Positions 21,333 through 34,884 of a stretch of DNA of 64,000 bases are shown here, piece by piece; position 1 is the stretch's first letter, and every line of letters begins with the position of its first letter. Source of the DNA: Torreya grandis. Its lineage: Eukaryota; Streptophyta; Pinopsida; Cupressales; Taxaceae. The DNA is taken from NCBI GenBank assembly GCA_037957365.1, contig JARHVA010002426.1, forward strand, positions 1,196,001-1,260,000, read 5' to 3'. Under the pieces are notes generated by a model that made no database searches, was not told the origin of the DNA, and worked only from the letters and a program-made list of their open reading frames with translations. Made by a program: the position numbers and the translations under genes.

Positions 21333-24300
21333 TGTTATAACCCCTCAAGTTGTACTTAAAAAATGTAGTAGACTTTTTTTTACCAATAACTAACATTCAT
21401 TCCACAAAATAATCAATACAATATACCATAACCATAACAAGAACAATAGTACTTACAATTCAACAACTGCATACAATATAAATCTTATACAACTCCACAT
21501 AAAGCCAAATATAATAGGACACATCTACAACTGATCTGCTAATACTAAATATATAAATTAAATATACAATTACAAATACAATTGCATTACTTTAAGCATA
21601 CAGTCTAATACAATGACAGATACTAAGCTCTCTGGAGCTCAAGTCAAACTGACTCATGTATCATTGATAATCACAAGTATTACCTCCAAGTAATACTATA
21701 GTGGAGGAAGGAGAACATCATCCAAGCACTTTACAATACCAACCATAGACCAATGATCCCCCACACAATCCTCTATAAGGAAATGGCCCTGCCTTTGTGG
21801 ATAGGTAGATAGAATGATGCAAGAATCTTGTTAGATGTGCTAGTACCCCATATGCTTGTAAGATTTTTAAGAACATGCAGTGTACCATAAAAAAATCCAT
21901 TCTAACATGATATCCCACAACATGCAAATAAAAAATATGAAATACATAGGCCCAAGTTTTCAAATAACATTCAATCACTATATTGATCAATTTCACACAC
22001 ACCACTTGACTAGATTATCCTACATTGGTGGTGCTACCTAGGCTAGTGGAATCCATCTCATTACCGATTTAAATCATCAATGCGAACTCTAATATATATA
22101 ACATAACATATAATTTAAAACTCATATAGATTACATCCTCTATGCAATAATATCATAATTAAATCAAAGATTCACACATATTTCTTCTTCCCAGTCATAA
22201 TATCATATCACATGCTATATATAATAATAAGCAATGAATACTTTTAATTCAACCATGCATGAATGAATCAAGCATTAATCTAACTCATATAGGAATAAAT
22301 CCTATAGTTCATACCACCCAAGTATGTTTCACATTCATTTAAAATTGTAGATTCAAAATTACTACAATAGATCAAAACAACAATCCCCATGACAACCCAT
22401 ATCATCATAATCTAGGGTTCTAAGGTTCAACTACTACTTTTCTCATAATCAGTTACATTAAGTAGTTGCATAAACATGGAAGCATACACTCATATTAAAG
22501 TAAGCATAACTATAACAAACAAGTCATACAATGCATATAATCCTATCTTAAGATTTATTTGCACTCATAAGGTTGTATGAACATAATTTTTATATCCTAC
22601 CAAATGCTACAACACATATTATTCAAGTAACAACTAACACATAAACAATTATGCAAGTGTGGGTCTAGATATTATAAATACAGTGTGTACCATCTGGGTC
22701 CCTTTCATACTGCAAAAATATATATAAGTCTAACCATTTGCACATATACATAGTCTCACAAAATGGTATATAAACTTTTAATCTTTAACAATTACCAATT
22801 ATGGGATAACTATAAATCAAATTAAACTTTGTAATAACTTAACTTAAGGGTCAATATTACACTGTTGAAGTTCCCACTTCTTAGATCTCTTATAATCTTG
22901 TTATCAATCTGCTACTTTAAATAAAGGCAATATATCTAAAGTCCTATGAAGTTACATATCAAATGAATATCCAAGTCCATGTATACATAATTTCTGTATG
23001 ATTACCCTTTTACTCTTTAGTTGCTTCAAAAATACTTAATAACAATTCAACAATGGATTGTAAAGTCTCAACAACCATGTTCACTTTCATGGACATCTTG
23101 GCATGTCTCCTAAGATATAGGCATATTATATTTAAGAACTTCTTAAACATATGCCTAACCAATACTTTATCAAAATCCCTATATAATAGCTTTAATATGG
23201 ATATGACCAAGTATTGGTCATCTTTACAATTTTGGATACAATATAAACATTATATTTTATATGGTGATCTTATTAATTTGTAATAAAATATATTTAAACA
23301 TTATATCCTATAAATGTTTTAACAATACTGGATAACTCATAAATTATCTTTTAACATTTATAACACCTATTCCATATAATGAATCACTTTTATATGCTAC
23401 CCAAAAATAATATTTTATTAATAAACACTATTCTTTGGTGATAATCATGACAAGAATGCAACTCACTCAAGTTGCAATAAGAAAATCTGAAATAAAGTAA
23501 AGTTACACCAAACATTCGATCTTGCATTATAGAGAATTATATGCTCCATCTTACATTGGAAAGACTCAAAAATTTAATTATCAACACTTTAAATTTATAT
23601 TCCCACTATTAGACTTGGCATTTTAACTTAGGGATACACAGTTCAATACAACACAACATTAATATACTTTAGTGACCATTATGACAAAATATTTTCAAAT
23701 TTATCATTTCAACAATTTCTATATAGGTATTTCTAGAATTTTAATGATTTCACTATTCAACATGGCATCAAAATGACTGAACTGGGTATTGACAAGGCAT
23801 TTCGAGTTTAAAAAGGGCATTCTACTATTTGTGACATTACTAAACACCATGCAACTGTGCATCATTGAAGCTCAACAAATTCACTTTTTAACACATAATG
23901 ACTTCAATATAAAGTTTGGCATTTTATATATTAAGATGGGCATTCTTTATTACAAGATGACATTTCAAGTTAGTTGTAGGGCTTTTCAATCATTGACTTA
24001 GAAATTCAAAAAGACTATAATGTTGCAAAAAAGACTTAGCTCTCAGATTAAAGCACAGGTGGGACGCTACCTATTAACACAACTTTGAAAACTAAATGTG
24101 ACACTAACCAAAATGAAGGATAATAAAAATATAGTTCACTAATTAATCAAGGTCTAAAAAGGTGAGACGCCTTTCTACTTGCTAGAACACAACACCAAAA
24201 TTATACTCAGGCTTCAAAACTATACACAACACTATTAAAATCGATGCTACTAATAATTAATTATGACTTATTTAATAAGAAGCCCTCTTATAGATACAAA

Positions 24301-26016
24301 TATTCAAGTTTACTATAAAAGTGCAACCCTATTAACCATAGTCTTCAACAAATTAAAATACAGGTTTGAAAATCATCACACAGGTAAGAAAATAAGATGA
24401 AACCTTAAGAGTCAACACAAAGTTTTGAAAAGAAAACTAACCAAACTTAATATAAATGTAAGATGTTGGTTCATTGTTCTTAGCCACAAGCTTAAAATAA
24501 GTCTATGCAATATTCAACATGGGTTAAAGTATGAAAACACAGATTCAATGAAATACATTCCACTACACTTAGATGCATGTAATAAAAATATTATTATGCA
24601 TGCATTACACAATCCCTTTTACATATGCTATGCTGACCTCAAACTATAATGCAGCTTCCAAAAATATATGCAACACTATAAACATACCATGCAAAAATAT
24701 AATGATATGCTCACTTCTTAATGATGCTAGCTATTTAGAATTAAAAAAATGCTAGACTTATCATGCCCTACATAGGTCTAAAATAAAAACGCTGCCACTG
24801 GTATAAAAAATATATGTTTTTCTTAAAAGAGTCTATGTTCATTATCTACCATACTTTCCTAAATCGAACACTGCAAATTATGTATAAGAAATAAAACTTA
24901 AACAAAGAAAATTAATTTACAAAACCTACCTTCAATAATTGAATCAACCCAATATACTTTTATTTTCTTCTGTTCTCCCTCTCTCTCCTCCTAAGTCCTC
25001 TCCTTCACCAAATTCCTTTCTCTTTGTGGTATTTCTTTTCTTGCATTGCCATACCTTCTTCTTTCTTTTTGTTTCTTCTCTTTGTGCTTCCACCTTTCTG
25101 AATTTCAAGAGGCTTCCTTTATAGAACTCAAACTCCTAAATGTTGTGTCATACTATTTTCATGAAGACTCTTATTTTTATTTTTATCCCATGCACAATAA
25201 TTTTCTATCTTATAAATTTAATAACTATTGTTCATTTCCCTTAAGCTGTAGTCTTCTTCCTCTTTAACTAGCCTAACAAGTTAGGTTGACTAAGGTAATC
25301 ATCAAATATAAATATAAATTTTTTAAAAGTATATTCATGCATAATTCATATTTTTAACCTTAAATTGCATTAACACCACTTTCATGCAAATTTTAAAAAC
25401 AATAATAAATAATTATTTAACTTAAAAGATAATTCATTAATTGCCTTTATTTTTAAAAATAATTATTTCCACAATAATTATTTCTATTAGAACTTAATAT
25501 TTATTTTTCAGATTTAAATTCAAAAACTAAATCAATTAGGCTAAAGAAATTAAATGCACACTAAAACTAATTCCACACTCACAAAGATATTCACAAGCAA
25601 TAATTCATAATTATGCACTACCATTTATGCCTATCATTAAAACTATTCTTTGTGTGTGTGTGTGTGTGTGGTTACTAGCATTTTTCACTTGTATTTCCCT
25701 CAATTACTTCATCTAAGTGACACTCTTTGATGATTCACTCCCTTTTCAAACTCTGAGGGTAGAACCTATCCTTAATCCACCTCACAAAAAATAGGTAGTT
25801 AGTCTGAGTCATCATAACCAATGATGTAAAACTAATAATTATATATCCTCAATGTATAGAATAATCAAAATATAAGTATTACACAATGTATACTACTCAA
25901 TAATACTACTGTCCCATACCAATATATGTCAAAATGATCAAATCAAAGCAATGATAATCAAATATTAATCAATAGATTAAAGGATATTAATTACTGGGTG
26001 AAATCAAGATGTGACA
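21333..26016 (-). repeat. E2 5' LTR (right copy)
   Basis: Opens TGTTATAACCCCTC and ends AAGATGTGACA on plus. The TATA box is altered to minus CTATAAAGG (plus 25116-25124) at the position homologous to the left copy. A (TG)10 run at 25651-25670 is found only in this copy; the left LTR has a short irregular tgtttgtatgtg there, so the microsatellite grew after insertion. Frames that appear in parallel in both LTRs (for example plus 16353-16535 and 23053-23283) are the same sequence and not separate genes. Confidence 0.9.
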
Positions 26017-26021
26017 AATGT
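26017..26021. repeat. Target-site duplication AATGT, right copy
   Basis: Matches 14630-14634. Confidence 0.9.
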
Positions 26022-27822
26022 GGATAATATGGAAGTACTTGACATTTGAAATCAAATCATGACCACCTTAAAGGGGGGATAAAATCAATGATAAGGGAAT
26101 TCCAAACCCTAATGAGTTAGGAAACAACTAAGAGTGAGTCACAGAAAAACTGCATATAGGATTACCCTAACCCACATGAATCAATGAAATCTCTAATGAT
26201 TTCATGATACTTAGTCACATTATTTGTCTCATCGGTAAAAAAAAAACTAGTCTTATCAATATCATGGCCCCAAGGTTCCTCAATAGTCCAAGTGGTGGCC
26301 ATGGGTCTTGGGTTACCTTGAATGCCACCATTAATGTGAATCACCATCAAATGATGAAACATGATGAGGGTCAAGGACATGGGAGTATATTATCAAAAGG
26401 TTATCTCAATAGTGGGAATAGTGAGGAAGTTGCGTAGAGGGAATCTAAAGGAAAATTCATAGTAGACTAAAAATAAGGAAAAGTCATAATTAGATAAGGA
26501 AACATAATACCAAAGAGGTCTCAACAAAAGGCCAAAAATGGATATATATAAATAAAGGGATATAATGTTAGCCAAGAAAGGAAAGACCAAAATACCAAGA
26601 CTAGAAAACTATCATGCATAGACCCACAAGAGTAGAAGATCATGATTGATCGAAAAAAAAATCCATTGGAACTACTAATGAAAGAATAAAGGAAAATAAT
26701 TCTACCTAAGGGTGCCACAAAAGAGGCAAAAGTCAAGAAAGGCTAAAAAACTTAGAAAATATTTTCAAATAGAAAAAACCTAGACAGGATGAACCTTGAG
26801 TCTAGCCAAGGATTGAGGTAGCTAAGGGAAACATGGACGCAATTTGGCCAACATGAGAATAAATTAAACAAAGTCTAAAAACAACCTAAAATGGGCTACC
26901 CATGGCACCAACATGAAATATGATGTAGGGGAAATGGTCATAAGATTGTGAGGATCAATGGGGGGGGTTATACAACTCAAAAAAACACCAAATCATAGTG
27001 CAACTTGGTCTCTAACTGGTGAAAATAGCATAAAATATCACTTGTGGGCCGTAAAAGATAAAATTGACTCCACCATTACATATATAATGAGAAAAAACCA
27101 TTAGATACATGTTTTTGTGGCCTTCAAATAAATAAAAAAGTCACAATGAGTGATGAATGGCCAAAATAAAAGGGGTATGTCAATAGATAAATAGAACAAA
27201 AGAGTACATTTTCAATTTCATTTTCACTATTAGATATGCAAGAAGAGGAACCCAAATATCCCCACTAATGATGAAGAGAGTTATCAAACACTAGGTGGTG
27301 GGAATAGTGTAGCCATGATGGTCCAAGTAATTCTTGAAAACTTGAAAGTTGGAAAATATCATGTTTTCATAGCAAGATGGCCAATAAATGATGTTTTAGA
27401 TGAATTTATACAATTCAATACATGTAATTTGATGAAATTAGCATTAAAATGTTTGTTGTGATGATCATGTCATTTTCACCATGAGTGATTGAGAGGTTGC
27501 TATCTCAAGTGGCCAAAAATGAATGCCTTAGGGCATTTTTTGGTGGCCTACAATAGTGCCACAAGTTTTTAACCAATCATGCGACCTACATAAAGGTATG
27601 TAATGAGTTTAATTAAAAACTCATAGCCTAGATGTAGATATACATAAAAGGGGCAAATTAAAAAATAGGGAAAGTATCGAGAGATGGAGGGAAACACTAG
27701 TTGTAGAGGGTTCATATGCAGTGGTCAATCCACTTAAAGGAGGTGAGAAATCCTAAAATAAATTATTATTATACTTCCCATTATCGATGCAAAGATTTCA
27801 TATGTATGATAACATATTTCAC

Positions 27823-27826
<4 letters not shown>
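26022..27826. other. Intergenic with coding-like decayed text
   Basis: Forward frames read as protein-like stretches split mostly by TAG and TAA stops (for example 26204-26437). It may continue the decayed region left of E2 (13840-14629), which the element would have split, but I recognise no domain and cannot show continuity. Confidence 0.3.

Positions 27827-27900
<74 letters not shown>
27827..27900. repeat. (TG)37 microsatellite
   Basis: 74 bases of uninterrupted TG dinucleotides. Confidence 0.98.
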
Positions 27901-27902
<2 letters not shown>

Positions 27903-28057
27903 GGAGGAGTCTTGAGTTAGATGAGCTCAACCTATGGTGGACCAGATGCTGTAGGAGTTGTTATACATGTTCATGCAACACAACTTAAGTTGTAATTCCA
28001 AAAAATGCCCATATTCATGCCCAACATATGAGATACTAGGTGATAGCCACTAGAGTG

Positions 28058-28204
28058 ATGGAAGAGATTGGGAAGCTACAGTCAATGGTGACATCACTTA
28101 AGGAGGAAACCTACCAGCTAAGGGTAGAACGTGGAGGAACACTGACAATGCAAGAGGACATAATGACTCTTCAAAAAAGGATAAAAGTTCTAAATAAGGG
28201 GTAA
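28058..28204 (+). CDS. Short coiled-coil-like frame, possible 3' end of a decayed gene
   Basis: 48 codons starting MEEIGKLQSMVTSLKEE and ending LQKRIKVLNKG. Leucine/isoleucine spacing suggests a coiled coil. After the stop the same frame continues with further charged residues (LENERER), so this is probably a fragment of a longer old frame. No family recognised; it could equally be chance. Confidence 0.3.
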   Translation: MEEIGKLQSMVTSLKEETYQLRVERGGTLTMQEDIMTLQKRIKVLNKG

Positions 28205-29271
28205 TAACTAGAAAACGAAAGGGAGAGATTGAGGTCACTATCTCGATGAGGTGCCTAATTATAATATGTGAATGATTTGTTCATATATGTGGGTCTCCAT
28301 ATTTATATATTAGAGATCATAATAGTTCTACAACTTCATTTATCAACACATTTTCTTTGGTTGCATTTCGGTGTTTTTAGCTATGTAATTTACAAATCTA
28401 AAGTTTAGCTACTACCTTTTCTAGTGGAAATCCTTATTCCTTCCTCTGTACTTGAGTTTATACATGTATTCATAGTAGATTTATTATTTTGTAAATGGTT
28501 CCAAGCAGTTTCCCTTGGTTAAGAATTTTCCAGATTGACATTTCACACCACTTTGTCTTACCTTTGGTTTTCTAATGCTCGATAATTATCAGTATTGTGT
28601 TTACCTAATACTTTAAAATATGCACAATATGTTTCTCTTTGAAGATTATGAGGATATTTATATAATTTTTTTGCAATTTTATTCATCTCCCCATAGATGT
28701 AACAACACAATAGGTTGGTGTGGTTGTCTTGACCCTTATCTTTGATATTGATAAATGCCTTGATTTTGATATCCCCTTGAATATGTGTAGATCCACATCC
28801 TTTTTACCATTGGGCTGATGGATGAGTCCACCCTTGATGATGTTGTGGTGATGGTAGAGACTAACCCAATTGTGATTAAATCATTGTGTCTAGTTGTTGC
28901 ATGATAGGTTGAGGTCATTCTTGTGCCTCCACTGTGAAAAAAAGATTCTGAAGTGCTATACAATTCATAACATATTACATTTTAGATTGGTAAAAATTGA
29001 AACAAATAATTTGAAGTTATCTCACCTAATGTCGCACTAAATGGTATTTTGATGTTCCAATGTTTGAAAAAGTTCATAGTATTCATTATGACCATTTGTT
29101 GATGTTGTCTAATTATATCCAATGATTTTTGGACATCCTTATTTATAATGCCCATCTTGACTACACTCTCTGCACGATATGACTATTCTTTTCTTTTTAT
29201 TTCCTTGGATTTCATCCATCTTCTCAAAATGACATCTATTTGGCATTATTTTGAGCATTTATAATGGTAGT
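28205..29271. other. Intergenic, nothing recognised
   Basis: AT-rich sequence without open frames of note or element ends. It is the left flank of the LTR at 29272. Confidence 0.5.
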
Positions 29272-32200
29272 TGTTGACCAATTTTGACCCCTAGGTCAAA
29301 ATGGTCAACCCCTATAGGTTGAAACTTTTTCATAGGGTTATTAAAGCTTGTATATAATTACTTTGGTCTTGTAGTGGTCTTCTAATGGTCATTTAAGTCC
29401 TTGATTAGCATTGTTTAAGGTCTAGTCCTTTCATGCATTTGTATAGTTTCAAAAGTCAATCATGAGACAATGTGTTTGTCCTATGTGATCACATTCATAA
29501 CATTGGGATGAGTCATTATATGAGGTTGTTTTTATGCCTTATAGGTCATATAACCATGCATTAATCTTTTATCACATTGTCATGTACACCCCAAAGTCTT
29601 TAAGTCACCTTTCTAGGCCAAAACTAAGGAATTGTACATACTATTATAAAGGACAAACATTCAAAGAAGTGTTATAATGTGCATAATGTCATAAAATGGC
29701 TAGAAAATAGTCAGGGTGAGAATAAACTTAGAGACCAATGCCTAAAGATGGAAAATCATGCAAAAAGGAGCAGTTTTAAGTCACTTATACGGCCAAGAGG
29801 ATCCATATTTAGGTGAGATGTATGTGATAATGTCCTTTCAACTTCTCCACACTAAAAATGAATTTATATAGGTGTTTGAAGGTTAAAAAATGCAGATAAA
29901 TAGTCAGATGTTCAGTTGTGCTCTTCACAAGCCTAGGAAGATCAAAAACTTTTGATTGTTTCATGAACCTATGGAAGAGTTGGGTAAAATGCTCCTAGGA
30001 ACAAGAGTTACCACATATGGGATTAATATCCATAAAAATGTTTTAGGATTTGAAGGACTGAGTTGTATGAACAATTACTAATAAGTTATCTAGTAAACCC
30101 CATATGCTTGTGTTTTTCACCATTTTCATTCAATTTTAAGCTCATTGGAGTATGGTGAGTATTGTATAGGGTTTATAAAGGCATTAAAAAACATTTTATT
30201 CTTGTTTATATTCACACATGTGAACTTTCATAATATCAAGAAGAGCCTTCATGTAAGATATGTCACATGTCTATTGTTGAAGTTTTGATAGGTCATAGTG
30301 CATACAAGGGATGGTTAAGTGTTTCCATTATATTTTAATTCCATCAAAATCTCTTTATATGGATTTATGATTCCATACCAGTTGTCCAATTATATTCATG
30401 TTCTATGTTTCAAGATTGTGTTTTGATATTGCTTGCAAAATAGAGAAAATAGGTATTTTCATGCATGGTTTAGGGTTGTATGAGGGTCTTGAACTCATTA
30501 AAAAGGTAATGAGACATTTAATAAATTATCATAGGTTCAAATAAAATAATCCAATGATCATAAGAGGCTTCAAAACATAAAAGCTATAGACTTACAAGTC
30601 TACAGACTTGTAGGTCTGTATATTATGAGAATTTAGTTGAGATGTACATTAGATATTAGTTTTGAAGGCCCGAGGTGAAGAAAATTTTAGTTTTTCAACA
30701 CTTTTATTAGTTAAAGGGTAGTTTTGGATAATTTTAAAACTCCAATCCCAATGTTAGGACGCCCTAAACACACCTATAATCAACATTGGCAAACTTGAAT
30801 AGTTTGAGACCTTGAGTCAAATGTTGAATTCCTAAAAATGTATATGTGAGACCTAGAGAGCAAATCATATCTATTAATATAGATCAAAACTCTCATAATT
30901 CTATAATTTTATGATCAAACACATTGAATAAGTGAAACCTAAGTAGACCTACAGGCAGAGCAAAGAAAGCATACATGAATAGCTAAATAGAAGGTGCTAA
31001 TAAGACTGTAGAGAACTAGGTTGAATAAAAGGGGCCTTCAATGAGTTTAAAATGTGTATCCAATTACCAATATCTTAGTTGATAATTATATATCTTAGAG
31101 ATTAATACTAAAATATTCTCAATAGCCACCTACAACCATGTATGAGACACATGCAAGAATATAGTGTGTTTGGGAAGATGTAGGTTTTTGGAAAATTTAG
31201 AAGGTTAAAAAGAAGGAAATGAGTCCAAAAAACTATATAAAAGATAATTTAATGTTCAAGTATTTGTGATAGAAGTCTTAAACCCCAAAAATGCATTCAA
31301 ACACTAAATGATTACCTATAGGTTTGGTTAAGTAAGCAAGCTAGATTCAATCTTGAAAATAAGATAGAGTACACACAAAGATAATGGGGTTAAAGTTTAT
31401 ATGAGTGAATAAGATTAAAATATTAGTTTGAATTTTAAAAAACCTAAAGGATATTTAGAAAAGAATGATTAAAACCAATATACACTTGAACCATGTATAC
31501 ACTCAACTGAGTAACCTACATGCCTGCTTGCCTAATCAAGTGAAGGATGCTTATTTGTTTTTGAAGTAAAAATTGATTTGAGGGAAATTAATTCATATTA
31601 AAATTATTCTCTCATGATAATGTGACCTCTTATATACCTCACAACCAATGAAAGAGATGGCAAGACTTATAGGTTCGTTCAGGCCTATAGAGCCTACGAC
31701 CAAACACAATACATATATGGATAGTCAAGATAAAAGTGATTTTTTCAAGGTAACATGATGATGTAAAGGAATTAGGAGTTTATAAAAGTTATCATATACC
31801 CTATAAGGTCAGTCATAGGTATAAAAATATAAGGGAAGTGCCAATTTGGCTTATGATACCTTCTTGTGCTCTCTAGATGTAAGAAGGCAGTTAAAACCAA
31901 ACTTTCTAGTGCTTCATGTGACCTTGACATCATGCATGGAATAAAATGGATCTTAGAGATGGTTAAAGGGTCCCCAAATTTAAATGTTATAGCATTAGTT
32001 TTTGGATTAGGTCGCTAACATGTATGAACACAGGTTAAGAATGAAAACCACTCTCTAATGGCATAGTTTACACCTAAAGAACAACTTCTTGTGCTTAGAT
32101 TTATATGAAAAAGATGAAGGGGAACCTAAGAAATTATGGATAGTTGATGAGGCTAGTGTAATTTATATTTGTGGCATTGGTTCAAGATTTAGGCCCCAGA

Positions 32201-34160
32201 GTTTATGAACAATCGTTAAGAACCCAAATAGGTCTAAACCCTCCTAAAACCCTATTAAGGACATGGTGTGAAAGATTGGCCTCAAAAGTTCTAAAATGAA
32301 TTGAAATGATTATAAAACCTCTTTAAAATTATTTTTAACTCCAAGGATATCCCCACCATATACATTTTATTGTACCTACAACTATACATATGCAATAAAT
32401 GTTATACTTTGTAAGGTTTTGAACTCCAAATAGGGCATAAAAGATCATGGACAGATGAAAACTATTGGGGAAGATGATTTGGGATGTATTATACCTATTA
32501 AATTCAAAAAATATGTATAATACATCTTTAAATTACAGCTAAATGGTTGGTTTTGAAAGACAATCTAAAAATGGGCTGGAGAAGGGCTAGTTTATTAGAC
32601 CATTTCTTGGTTCTCATACCTACATCGGGTTTTAGGACCTCAAATTTAGTGTGAAGGATTTTTATAGTATGGGGAAATTAAATAACACACTTTTTGGTTG
32701 TTTCAAACATGTGGGAATTATCTAGAGTAAAAACAAATCTTGCTAGGCCTATAAGCCTTATTGAGGCTTAATTAGGGGAAGAAAACAAAACAAAAAGACA
32801 CTTCTACTTGGTTTTAGGTCATTAAAATTGGCATGGAAGTGTAAGGGGATATTGGGTACTTAAAAATACTCTAATTTTCTCAATATCATCCATGCATACA
32901 TCCACACAAGGAGCTTTGTGTGTTTTCAGGGTTATAAGAATTTGAAGGTTAATGCGAGTTTAAGATGCAAGATGAAGTCTTGGGGGTTGTTTGATGCACC
33001 CAAATGAGTTGATTAAGGTTTGATAAGGTGTGATAATTAATTTCATGGAGAAATATTTTCTTGGTGATGAAGAAGTCAAGTTTTGAAGCTCTCAAGAAAG
33101 GATAAACATAGTAGACAAAGGGGTTTCAAGACACCTAAGGAATTGTGTGATGATTGCCCCTAAAATGTCAGAGTAATGGAGTTTAAAAATGTAGGATATG
33201 TGTCAAAGAATAGGTATAAAATAATTTCATGGTGAGATAATTATGAATAAGACCATTTATCATTCATTACATGTCTAAAGGGGCAGTTTTGAAGAGCAAG
33301 TGTAAGGTGTCAAGCCAAGTTTGAAACCCCTACACCATTTAGGAGATAAAACATATTTAGAGGAGGAACACATGTACTTATAGATATTTTGGGGGTTTTA
33401 TCTAACTCCATTCTTGTTTTCAACTCTTGTATACACTTGGCAATCTCCCTCCTCTACACCAATTTCTCTTTCTCTTCCTCATTTCTCTATATAAGTTACC
33501 TCTTTTGGCATTGTAAGACATACACATATTGATATAAAAAAGCCTCACTAAATTGAATACTAAGTTTACCTTTGGAATAAAGATTTCAAGCTGGTTTTAG
33601 TTTCTTAAATTCTTGCATGTGTGTGAAGTAGTCTATTTTTGGATGACAAGTTGTATTTCTTATTCCTTGCATTCATCTACCTCTTTCATGCTTTGTGTGA
33701 GTAATCTACCTTCTAGAAGTTAATATGATGTGTAACTAATTGATTTGTGTGTTTTTTAAGTGTAAAGAAGATTACTAGTGTCTATTATCAGACCTATTAT
33801 TCATCTACCTTTATGGATACATTGTATTCTACCTTCATATTGAAACACTTTTGTTAGGAAAACCTTGAGTTTTGAGATCAGTTTTGTAAGTTGTCTTCCA
33901 TAGTGGAATTTAAAGTAAGATTATGGAGTTTATCTTTGTAAATCACCTCCATTAAATTAGTTTCAATATATTTCTATCCATTTTAATTTAAATCAAGCAA
34001 GTTAGTGGTTAGTTGTAGGTGTTGTGTATGGGATCTAGCCCATAATCTAGAGACTCACCTCTAAGAATTGTTACTCATAGCAGATGAGGTGTTTCAATGT
34101 TATCCCAAATTTAAGGAGGCTAGAGTAACCCTCCTTAGGGTGAAAATTTTGGATATGAAA
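29272..34160 (+). repeat. E3 5' LTR (right end approximate)
   Basis: Starts TGTTGACC. Near its end it carries TATATAAG at 33488-33495, then AATAAA at 33576-33581. The U5 phrase GGGATCTAGCCC followed by TCTAGAGA (about 34029-34053) recurs in E4 and E6. The U3 is therefore about 4.2 kb. No coding region is seen inside it. The exact end cannot be fixed because no clear CA lies next to the primer site. Confidence 0.65.
33488..33495 (+). promoter_or_regulatory. Probable TATA box of E3 LTR
   Basis: CTCTATATAAGTTACC resembles the E4 site GTCTATAAGAACTAGCC, with similar downstream text (TTTTGGC..TTGTAA) and an AATAAA about 85 bases farther on in both. Confidence 0.6.
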
Positions 34161-34164
34161 GTTT

Positions 34165-34181
34165 TGGCACGCCTAGTGGGA
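34165..34181 (+). other. Putative primer binding site, E3
   Basis: TGGCACGCCTAGTGGGA lies between LTR and leader and matches the E4 site at 52996-53012 in 16 of 17 positions. From memory of tRNA 3' ends it best resembles the complement of a tRNA-Arg (TGGCGCGCC...), the primer class reported for Ogre-type elements; a tRNA database comparison would settle this. Confidence 0.55.
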
Positions 34182-34482
34182 TGTCATGGTTTAATAAGTT
34201 GTCTAAACTGGATGTTGATCTAGACAAATATGAAGTTGTAAAGCTTCTTTCATGTAGTATTTGGAGACTCCAAAGTTATTGGCTCTTGGTTGAAGATTAG
34301 TGCCTCAATTTCATGCTTAAGGTAAACATAAGAGATTATACTAAAGGCATTATTTTTGAATTTTAGAGTTGCCTTACTATTCAATTAGATCAAATAAGTT
34401 TGCTAACACCCATCCATATTTAGAGAAATCTTTTATTACTCACATACCTATTAGGAGACTCTTTTTGGGTCTAATTTAAAAG

Positions 34483-34876
34483 ATGGTAGCACCGAGGAAC
34501 TTGCCCTTTGTTTCCTTCAATGGCCATAGTCATTTATCACTTTATCAATATGATGAAATTTCTATTTTAGTCATTAAAAGTGTGCCTTCTTACATGGGAT
34601 AAACTACCATTTCTTCTATTGAACAAATTAGTAACATTACCAACTTTTACAACATACATAACATCATTGAAGATAATGTTTCCACTAGGTTATTAGCTAC
34701 TTATTTCAAGGGGAGGGCCCTTGATTGGTATGGTACTTTGGCTCCCAATTCTATCACTATATGGGACCAATTGGGTGACTCTTTGAGAAGGAGATTTGAA
34801 GATAAATATGATCACTTGTCTTTGACCAAGCAACTATAAAAAGAGTTTATCAAGAGGCTATACAAGACTTCAATAT
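34483..34876 (+). pseudogene. gag: Ty3/gypsy gag, 5' part, E3
   Basis: Starts MVAPRNLPFVSFNGHS and runs into the retrotransposon Gag core: TRLLATYFKGRALDWY, then SITIWDQLGDSLRRRFEDKY and DHLSLTKQL. One TAA interrupts it after SYMG and another after TKQL. The frame ends where E4 is inserted, so the C-terminal half and all of pol are separated or lost. The 300-base leader between primer site and ATG shows no reading frame. Confidence 0.85.
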
Positions 34877-34884
34877 AGGATTTT

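Larger units (their letters stand above)
14635..26016 (-). mobile_element. Giant-LTR, coding-free (LARD-like) retrotransposon E2
   Basis: An 11.4-kb element with LTRs of 4688 and 4684 bp, a perfect 5-bp duplication AATGT and a 2.0-kb interior. The primer site and polypurine tract place it on the minus strand: reading minus, the 5' LTR is 26016-21333. Neither strand of the interior encodes a recognisable Gag or Pol. This is the layout of Large Retrotransposon Derivatives (LARDs), which depend on proteins of autonomous relatives. LTR divergence is high, roughly 10-15% by eye with many indels, so the insertion is old. Which autonomous family serves it cannot be told here. Confidence 0.92.
29272..34884 (+). 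mobile_element. 5' part of a Ty3/gypsy element with a giant LTR (E3)
   Basis: Begins TGTTGACCAATTTTGACCC, a terminus shared with E4 and E6. It holds a probable LTR of about 4.9 kb, a primer site, a leader and the start of gag, then is cut at 34884 by E4. The remainder of the element is not seen in the window. Only one LTR is present, so its boundaries rest on homology with E4 and E6. Confidence 0.7.

Noticed and set aside
16353..23283. Similar 60-76-codon frames at 16353-16535 and 23053-23283 (MDCKVSTTMFTFMD), which look like a duplicated gene.
   Set aside because: They are the same position of the two E2 LTRs; similarity follows from LTR identity and gives no evidence of coding.
14635..26016. 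CRISPR-like or tandem segmental duplication as explanation for the 4.7-kb repeat pair.
   Set aside because: Target duplication, TG..CA ends, primer site and polypurine tract in correct places identify LTRs. No spaced short repeats exist.
27716..27901. Open frame reading poly Cys-Val at its end.
   Set aside because: Produced by the (TG)37 microsatellite.
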